NCBI GenBank assembly: GCA_035772785.1
Contig: JAOCPU010000023.1
Location: 248,001-312,000 of the forward strand
Length of the DNA stretch: 64,000 nt
Source of the DNA: Phlebiopsis flavidoalba
Taxonomy: Eukaryota; Basidiomycota; Agaricomycetes; Polyporales; Phanerochaetaceae
Reading direction: 5' to 3'
Positions within the stretch are counted from its first letter, which is position 1. Each line of letters opens with the position of its first letter. The position numbers and the translations under genes are program-made. The notes beneath the pieces are model-generated. The model did no database searches. It worked only from the letters and a program-made list of their open reading frames with translations, and was not told the origin of the DNA. Shown piece after piece: positions 55,888 to 64,000 of this stretch.

Positions 55888-58800
55888 GATGTCGGCGTTG
55901 TGTTTGCAGGGGCGGCGTACTCGGGAACAATCGGCGAATACATAGATGGCAGAACCTAGGGGCGGAGGCGAGGAAAATCCGGTTAGTCACATTGTTGCAT
56001 TGACTTAGAAGACTGAATGGCAGATTCGCCTCGGTAAATTGAGAGGTTAGAACATGACGCACCGGTATAAGTTGAATTGGACGGTACATCTTTATCAACG
56101 AAGGCCGGGGTCATCGCTATCAAGGTTGGGTACGAAGAAGGGTTTGCTGACGGTTGTAGGTCCTAGCCTCTTCAATCTTAAGACCAGGGGTCGATGTTTG
56201 TCCTGGAAGTAACCCCTCCTGCTCGTCTTGCCTTTTTGCCTTTGCCAGCGACCGTTTCCCATCATCACCATCAGTTTTTGTATCATCATTATCGCCCTTC
56301 TTGCCCCCCGTTTTGCTTCTCGATCATCATCATACGCCCTTCTTGTCGTCGTCGCTGGTCCTTGCCGTTCGCTTGGCTGGGTAGGGGTGGCTGAAGGGGT
56401 TGGAGTAGCGGATGTACTGGCACCGGTATCATCGCTATCGAAATGTAGGGGGGATGATATGCGTCCCATCGTGCCATGTTTGCCGCGTACGGCGAGGTTG
56501 GGGCTGGGCGACAAACAGGTGGTAAAAAAAAGCAGGCTTCAGTCGAAGCACGCCATGTGTTGCTACCTGAAATACGCCCACCAGTGATAGATGTGTCATC
56601 AATTGGTAATGTTTCACTACTGCAGCGGTTGCCCACAGAAGAAATTTTGCGGTTTGCTCAGAAAATTCCGGCTCCGAGGCCAGTGTGGACCATGAACGTC
56701 GAAGATCCGGGCCCGAGCAGCAGACAGGTCGTCAAGCATACTGCAGGCATAAGCAGGGTGACCTAGCAATTGCCCACAGATACATGAGTCGCGGACTATA
56801 AAAAGCCGAAAGAGCAATTTGCCTTAAATGTTTCTCCGCCCATAAGAGCACGATCGGTTCACAGGAGGCCATATTGAAAGCTTGAAGGTTGAAGTTCAGT
56901 AGTTCAAGGATGTATGGAGTGTCAGCATTCGTCTCTCTCGAAACCTCGTCAAATCGCAGTGAGAGCAATGGCGGACGAGTGGAGAAGCGTTACGACAATG
57001 TCGACTAGTGCTTATACAGTGCCAGCCAGCAACGGCGTGATCAATGGACAATTCTGCAACCGTTTGACCGGAGTGGTGAAGTGTGGGACGCATTGCCCAC
57101 TACAACAAGGTATTTTCTATGTGAGGGAAATAGGCGTCCACGGACGGTTTCCAGAACCAACGTCCAAGCATTTCGTGTGTGTGGGACCAGTCCTAAATTA
57201 GCCCGAAGCGGTATCATGAGTGAACGGAAAGTTTGCATTCCCCAACGAGCCGTAATAGGTTGAGTGTAGATGCAGCCGAGCTAGTAGAGCCTGAAGCGTA
57301 TAGTTTGCTGAAGAGTGGACCCCCTTCATCATTACCAGTTGGTCCTTAGCATTATTAATATGGCTTTCCGAGAGTGAACAAGCTGGAAAACACGAGAGAA
57401 ATGTCAAACATACTTTGTGGAGGCTGTAACGCTGAGACGCGCGGTCGTGTTTCTTGATAGAGTGAAGTCACCGTCGTGCGGCGCAGTAGCATCAGACTAT
57501 GCGTGTGATGTTGTCGTGGTTATTCCCTTGACGCCGGGGCAGATCTGGTATGCGAGTGCCGGGACATTCTCATGATAAGAATATTCGGTACCACGCTACC
57601 GAAGTGGGAATGGAATCCCATGCTCGGATCGAGCTACCTAAAAGCATAACCCAGGTCACTATGTGCACGAAATCGGAACTGTCCGCGAGAACTTCGACGG
57701 CTACAACCACGGGGCGAGTACCGCAGGACATTTCTACAGCCATGAGAATGTGGCGCCGCATAGTCGTCTGGGAGAGTATGAACTGGGTCAAGTTCGATGG
57801 CACATGTGGAAGAAATTGCCTACGTACGTTTCAGGATAATCATCGCATCTCGTGACATTCGACGGTCAACCGCGCATAATGACAAAACGCAATTAAGCCA
57901 GACTCCGCTCGGTTGGAGATAGGTTGAGTCAGTCAGGTAACGAAAACGTAGCATCATTTAAATCTGCAAGCGCGGATGGAACCGCATTCAATTGGCCAAA
58001 TAACGATGAGGCTCGTGGTTATGATGGAGCCCCGGAGTACGACAGTCTTGGGAACGCGCCAAGGCGGATACAAAACCCTCGAAGAGCGATTCTCGGGAAT
58101 TTTAGACTCATAAGCGTTGTGTGATACAAATTCGTAGCGGGTAAAACGGCGAGCAGTGTTGAATCCGTTGTCGGTCGTCGTCGTCGTCGTCGGTGGAAAG
58201 GAAGATAGGAGTCGTATGTAGTACTGCAACTCTCAGTGATCGTGGGAAATGGGATCACAAACAATAAATTATGGGTCATGAGTTGTGATTGCATCATTTC
58301 TGCTCACCGAAACCGATCTGCCCACAGATGCGATCTTGCACAATGTCTCTCCCGTCGCCATCATCTCCGCTCCCTTGATTTCGTCGCCATTTACAGCAAA
58401 AAGCCTGGCACGAAGACTTTTACTTTTGAGCCAGATTAATCATCGCCATCCGTACGCACAATCCAACGAAGTTTTGAACGGCGACGACTCGTAAGCTTGT
58501 GCGCTACCAATATAGCGAAGATTCATCCCATCCGCCACTAAATCATGGGGCGTTAACAGCAGAATGGTGCCTAGATCATGCTTCCCACTCATTGTATAAT
58601 ATCTCATGGGGTTCCCGCAGGTCTCAAGAGACCGCTCGCTTCGGACTGCTAGAACGCAGCTGCGGAGTGTATACGCACGCACTCCGAGACCCATGAACAC
58701 ACTGTAAAGTATTATCTTGTTTTAGATATTCTCGTGTATTTTTTTTTCTTGTTTCTTTATTATCATTTTTTTTAATCTTCCCTACTCATCGGATTGATTC

Positions 58801-59300
58801 ATTGCATCTATAGCTTTTTTTGAATTTGTAGATTGCCTCGAGCCATGAACACACATTTTTTGAAACGATACACCAAATGCCTGTAGACGGCACGATACCA
58901 AGTACCTGCCTTGCTATACCAGGATGAAGATGTTCTGGCTTCGCAAAGAAGGTGTGGGTATATATGATGGGTGAGTGTCCTTTGTTTTCCATACGCCATC
59001 TCTTTCAGATGAATGTTACAGGTCGATGCATTTTTACACCCTCCAAAGGTGATGAGATGCTACGAGGTCTTGGCGTATCCTTCGCCAGACAACGTGTCTG
59101 TGTCGGAGCGCTGCACAGATACGTCCTCAGTATATTCATATTGGCATTTTCAGTGCACTGTTTGTCGCTTATGTCAATAAGCGCAACCCGCACAGTCCGC
59201 TATTTTTCTGGGACCCGCGGGTACAATTCGTCGTCTGAGAGAATACGCGGCCGTTTCGTTTCTCCTGACATTCTGCATTCTGAGATTTACCACACTTGCG
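55888..59300. other. Long stretch without a recognised gene
   Basis: Contains a pyrimidine-rich/ATCATC stretch (56250-56340), a CGTCGTCGTCGTCGTC microsatellite at about 58174-58190 and a T-rich block (58735-58790). 5' exons of VPS36 are expected just before 59300 but cannot be placed. No other family found. Confidence 0.3.
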
Positions 59301-59317
59301 ATACTGATCTACCTATA

Positions 59318-61280
59318 AATAGCACTCAGAAATCTCCCCAGCACCAGTCCGGAGCAGTTCACGTATCGACCCATCGACTCTTCTACATCGACTCGACGTA
59401 TCCTCACTCGCGGTCCTTTGCCTTGGATCTTTCACATGTTGGGCGACACAGACTATTGGGGCAGGCCTCCTCCGCAGCGACCCCACTAAAGTGACCTCAT
59501 ATCTACCTAGAAACACGCTCCCTCGGCTTTCCACGCCCCGGGCCCAGCACAAGGGGCCACCACAGACAGCGCGTTCGACGTCTGGGAATGCGCCGTGTGA
59601 GCTACCGCAATCCACCTGGGCTTGAGCCCGTCCGCATCGACCGTCTGCGGCCTCTGCGGCGTCCCCCGTGCGGCGGTCCCCGCCGCAAAACGCACTGCAG
59701 GGCGCCGCAGCTCATCCGGCACTGCATCTGCCCACCCGCGCGGCGTCCGACCCGCCGACCCGTGCAGAGACCCCCACGGAGCTCGCGTGTCCTGCGTGCA
59801 CGTTTTTTGAACCATCCGCTCCTTGCATGCGTGCGAGATATGCTGGGACATGCGCTTTTCCGCGCCCCGCCTCGCCCGCCGGCTAGTGAGCGCCCCTGCT
59901 TCGCTGGCCTACGTCGGACACGACTTACGAGGACGACGAGGACGAGGCTCTGTGCTTCTGACCGGCGCGCTTCCCCGAATGATCAAAGTCAGCTTCCGGA
60001 AGGGTGGGGATAAACCATTTTATGCCGTTTTTGCGGAGAAGCCTTTTGGATAAAGCTTGGGAGGTGAGTCTAAAGGCTCGATCACATCGAAATTGTGGAG
60101 CTGCAAAATCTAATCTTAGCTTCAACATAGGGCTCGAAGATTCGTCGTACGGCGGGACCGGACATCTAATACGTGGGCTCAGGAACGGCCACTCCAAATT
60201 CAACAAACCGCACCGGAATCCGTATGTGGATCTCCCTACTCCAAAACGCCACAAACTAACATACAGGTCCACGCCAGACGGCATCCTGCCAGGATGTGCA
60301 ACACCACCACCGCCGCAACCACACAGACAAACATGGAAGATGCGCCTCCAAGACCTCGAAAACCCTCAAGATCCAAGCCCGCGAGATGGTCCGTCACGCC
60401 GCAAGAGCTCAAACGACGGAGTCACTTGCTAATACGCTTTCGCAAGCTTCCACCCCTTCTAACGGGCCCTGTGCCCGTCGAGCCCGAGGACTGCAAACGT
60501 GCATTCATTCGCTCTTCAATCTCTCGTCGCTTCGCGCAGCTCGGTCTGCAGATGGCGAACGCGCCCGTCACGCTGGACATGATCCGCGACGAGCGACGGT
60601 GGCACGAAGAGTTGGCGCGCGAGCTGGCGGTGTGCTCCAGGGCGGGAAGGGCAAGAGCGGGGAAGGAGTTATGGGTGCTCGTCGGGGTGGTTGTGGGTTC
60701 TTGACGAGATCTGCGGGCGGATGGAATCGACGACGCGCGGGGGCGTCTGTGAAGCGTTACCTACCCTTTTGTCCGTCATGGATCTTGTTTCTGACTTTGC
60801 TTAATGTGTGCAGCGTTGATACCACCGTCGACGTTCCTCCTCGCGCTACCCCCCATCTTCCCTCATTCACGGACCCGCCGATCACCAAACGCACCTTCCC
60901 ATCCGGCCCTGTCCGTGCTGCACACCCCACCCTACTCACGCGCCGCATTCTCAGCAAGGTAACCTCGTCGGCCTGCTTTCACTCGGTACAGCCACCTCAC
61001 CCCACAAGCACACCACCCGACTTACCCCCCCTCGCGCCATGGCGCACGGACGACCGTCAGAGCTCGCGTACGAGGAGCTAACTTCCCATTGGGCTGGTAC
61101 AAAGATATGATTCTCGAGGAAGAGGAGAGGCTGGCGGGCGACATTTGTCTCCGTGGACGAGACCGAGGCCAAGGTCGGGGTGAGTATCGGCGAGCGCGGG
61201 CAGGAGGTGCACTGTGTGGCCAATATCTTCCATGGCTAACGCGTGGGACGGACAGATCGACGAGGAAAATAAAAGGGATC
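59318..61280 (+). CDS. VPS36: ESCRT-II subunit VPS36, 5' exon not located (frameshifted)
   Basis: Subunit of the ESCRT-II complex that sorts ubiquitinated membrane proteins into multivesicular endosomes. The first clear exon reads 'KSPQHQSGAVHVSTHRLFYI' (59329-59390) and 'SFALDLSHVG', the lipid-binding GLUE domain. Two NZF zinc fingers follow: 'WECAVC...NPPGL...CGLCG' (59583-59675) and 'CPACTF', 'NHPLL', 'CEICG' (59780-59850, split by an extra T in a T6 run). Next are 'MIKVSFRKGGDKPFYAV' (59980-60030) and, in the winged-helix EAP45 region, 'KIQAREMVRHAARAQTTESL' (60374-60433), 'LGLQMANAPVTLDMIRDERR' (60542-60600), 'WHEELAREL', 'HLPSFTDPPITKRTFPSG' (60855-60908), 'HGRPSELAYEELTSHWAG' (61042-61095) and a terminal 'WDGQ' near 61244-61255. 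Order and motifs fit VPS36 throughout; reading changes frame at least six times. Confidence 0.88.
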
Positions 61281-61299
61281 TATGCAATAGAAGATACTC

Positions 61300-64000
61300 G
61301 TACACAGTACATTATACAAGCAAAGGAGACACTGTGGAGGACAACAGCAGGATGGATGTACGAGATAGGCTGACTAGACTCAACGGGGTATGGATTCATA
61401 ATGGCGGTTCAAACCTGTACACTTCTTTTGGTCTTACATCCTGTACTTATCCCAAAACTCAGCACACAATTCAATTACACACCGCTTCGCTGTTTTGTAC
61501 ACAACCCGGCACTGAAAGCTGCCTCAGTCACACAATCGTCGGCACAGAGCGACACCCTTCACACCAACAGCTGTGGGCGCGATGAACCTCTCGAAGATAC
61601 TCCCTCACACGCCGGCACATCTCCCCGCTCCCGGCTGCAACAAACACTCGAACGCGCTGTCGCCATGACTGAATAGCACAAAACAGCGACACCATCTTGC
61701 GTGCCACAATGTTGACGGCGTCGGAGAGAGAATGTATTTCGGATTTTTTACACGCTGGTCCCACCCGCTGCCATCCCAGGCCGAATCGATGGGGATGCAT
61801 ATCCACCACTCTTAGTACTGTCCGAGTCTTACGATCCGCGAAAGGATAGATGTCGCGACGAATGACGGATTCGAGTAGCCCAGCGGAAGGACGCGGGGTC
61901 TTTTGCTCCGATGGAGACGTAAGGGAAGGGGAGGACATGAAGAGCAAGTTGTGTTAGCGCGGTTTCGAAGGCTGGCCCCAGTCGAGGAGAGACAGGTCGT
62001 CGTCGGTTGCCGTGTGGAAGGTGTGAGATGATCTCAAGTGGGGATTGTTCTTCGCCTGTGTGAGGTCGATGAAGGCCTCATGACGCAGTGGTGCGTCGCA
62101 CCCAGCGTCTCAGAGTCGTTTGCAGCGCACGTGAAAATAGTCTCTCCTTGACACCCATTTCACATATCGTCAATCAGCTGCTCCAACCGACCCTAGAGGG
62201 CACAATACTCACGAGTGAAATCATAAGCGACGCTCGCACGCAGGCGGGTACGCCGAAGGGGCAAGTTGACAGAGAAATAAGGGCATCTGGGCGGATAAAG
62301 GCCACACTTCGGGCCCTAAGCTGGAACGTCCTGAGCTTTTCTGTCAGGGTTGCTACCTCCACGTGGATGAAGGGTGACACGATGGCCATCTGCTCTGACA
62401 AGTTATGCTGCCGCCCCGATTCTTGACAATTTGACACCTCAATTTCTTGATCGAGTACAGGGACGAAGAAATATGGATAGGTTGTATCCATGTGGATGGG
62501 GTTCCAGGAAGTTACACTTCGGCGGGTACTGTGGCAGTTTTCAAGTGGTTGATTATTCCTGCGGAGATGAACCGGACGAGATCCGCCTTGCGCATTCCTA
62601 CCAGGGCGACCATTTTACCGAGAACCACTCGGCTAATGCCCATTTCGGTTCGACATTGGGAATAGGATGTCTCGGGAGGTTTTGGAGTCCCAGAGGGCTT
62701 TGGACGCATAGGATTTCTTGGGGTCGCGAGCGGGCCAGTCCGAATATTTTCAGTCGAGGTATCTGACTCTGGATCCTGTGTAATCAATAGCTGACGTGGA
62801 CCACCCGAAAAAAAGATACTAGGGTAAAAGGGGGGTCTTTCGCGTAGATGTGAAGTGAAACCCACGTATAAGGGCCGTTTGTGTAATGTTGCACTAGATT
62901 TATCGCCCAGATGTATGCCAGCCAGTGATGAAGAGCATTGTAAGAAAGTTAAGGAGCGTATCTATGTCTGGTGTGCGGTGCGTGGGCCGCGCGCGTAGTG
63001 TGACTGAGCGGAAGATCAAAGGCTGGATGTCGGTCCGCCCAGAAAACCGGCATTTTGCTAAGCAGCAAGCGGCGAGTCCCTTCTTGAGAGTACTCTTTCT
63101 ACGTCAGCGTTGCCAAAAGTCTTCAAGACGAGGTAGACAATCTCGGAGGGTAGATAGATCGACTCAGACGTTTCCAGACTCGTGCATTATGGACATCTCG
63201 GCTATCCACAGCTGTTCAGAAAAATAATTAGCGAAGTTCTATGTCTAAGCGAACTCACTGACGGGTTATCTGGGTGGGTGACAGCTAGAGTCAGCATAAG
63301 ACAGGAGCTGACATCCTTGACAGATATTGCACAGGTTTTGCAGTACAGACCACCGCCTCAAGCAACATCTCAGGTCTCCGAGACGAGATGATTCCAAACG
63401 GCATCGGGGTTGTCCGGGGTACCTTCTCAGGCGCTGAAAGGTTTAGAAACCCATGTTACTGGTGACGTCAGCATAAGCAACAAATTGTGAACACTTGTAA
63501 GATTCACGTTTACTCACGGCTACCTTCAATTTCGAAAGGGTCTTGCACCAAAATTCAAATGTTGTTCAATGACAAGCATGTCTACACAGCTGGTTGCATA
63601 GCTAGACTCTCTACATCTGCAATGCATCAACCCTCGACCGAGTGTGCGCGTTAACAAAGATCTATGCACCTGGCCACATTTTTGTACCATGCGGCGGCAC
63701 ACGCAATTCAAAAAGTCTAAAGGATTCGGATGATTCAAAACTGCCTGAGTCCCGTCGCCGTAGGACGACTAGATCTGCGTCTGACCAGAATACCCCCGAC
63801 ACAACTGAGGAAGACATATGATCTCTTTCAGTCACTTTGGGGACACAAAGGACTGCATGGTCGGTACGTACCCGTCCGTTATCCTTGGACTACTTACGGC
63901 TGAACGTGTATAAGAACCTCCCGGGGGATCATAACGCGAGATACGCTTGTGGAAACTATCTTCCGGACCACGCTACGACCCTCTGCGGCCGTAGTCCGTG
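61300..64000. other. Right edge; nothing identified apart from one ORF
   Basis: No gene family, RNA or repeat recognised between the end of VPS36 and the window edge, other than the frame at 61528-61938. Confidence 0.3.
61528..61938 (-). CDS. Candidate ORF, unknown
   Basis: ATG at 61938 ('MSSPSLTSPSEQKTPRPSAG') opens 136 codons to TGA. Composition is protein-like: 'TRTVLRVVDMHPHRFGLGWQ', then 'SLSDAVNIVARKM' and a basic helical C-terminus with three cysteines. Unlike most genes here it needs no frame correction. No family recognised; convergent with VPS36. Confidence 0.35.
   Translation of the reverse strand: MSSPSLTSPSEQKTPRPSAGLLESVIRRDIYPFADRKTRTVLRVVDMHPHRFGLGWQRVGPACKKSEIHSLSDAVNIVARKMVSLFCAIQSWRQRVRVFVAAGSGEMCRRVREYLREVHRAHSCWCEGCRSVPTIV

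Overview
This window is nuclear DNA of a basidiomycete fungus, most likely a polypore-type agaricomycete. The evidence is genes split by many 45-70 bp GT-AG introns, tRNA-Lys genes with introns, and fungal mitochondrial, chromatin and endosomal proteins. Almost every recognisable gene carries several one-base insertions or deletions, many in homopolymers. Even strongly conserved genes are affected (RPO41, H2A.Z, VPS36, the IF1-type ATPase inhibitor). Few genes are therefore one open frame, and coordinates below give the extent of homology, not a clean CDS. Either this is an unpolished long-read assembly or a decaying haplotype; the homopolymer bias favours the first.

Left part (about 1-40 kb): an accessory region built around ten copies, intact to relic, of one seven-transmembrane protein family. 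Nine are on the + strand (about 1.3, 3.3, 7.0, 9.4, 20.5, 26.1, 28.6, 30.7 and 33.2 kb) and one on the - strand (38.5-39.8 kb). Scattered among them are an unrecognised - strand gene (10.7-11.7 kb), a tRNA-Lys(TTT) (12.6 kb), the mitochondrial ATPase inhibitor INH1/IF1 (14 kb, -), and a head-to-head pair of AKR7-type aldo/keto reductases (15.9-17.5 kb + and 22.4-23.9 kb -). There is also a degenerate acidic-repeat minisatellite (19.2-19.5 kb). A tRNA-Lys(CTT)-like gene (35.3 kb, -) lies 41 bp from a 2.9 kb element with inverted repeats of about 230 bp and flanking 12 bp direct repeats, which looks like a non-autonomous Mutator-like transposon.

Right part (about 40.5-61.3 kb): housekeeping genes. 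These are mitochondrial RNA polymerase RPO41 (-), a SUR7/PalI-type membrane protein (+), histone H2A.Z (-), a small hydrophilic stress-type protein (+), unrecognised coding traces, and the ESCRT-II subunit VPS36 (+). Between them, at 51.74-52.38 kb, lies an array of about twenty degenerate 20 bp palindromes at about 31 bp spacing, the most unusual non-coding structure in the window. The final 2.7 kb holds nothing I can identify beyond one modest ORF.

No operon logic applies. The two biological themes are local expansion and decay of a membrane-protein family plus AKRs in a transposon-bearing segment, and a conserved block serving mitochondrial transcription, chromatin, pH/membrane sensing and endosomal sorting.
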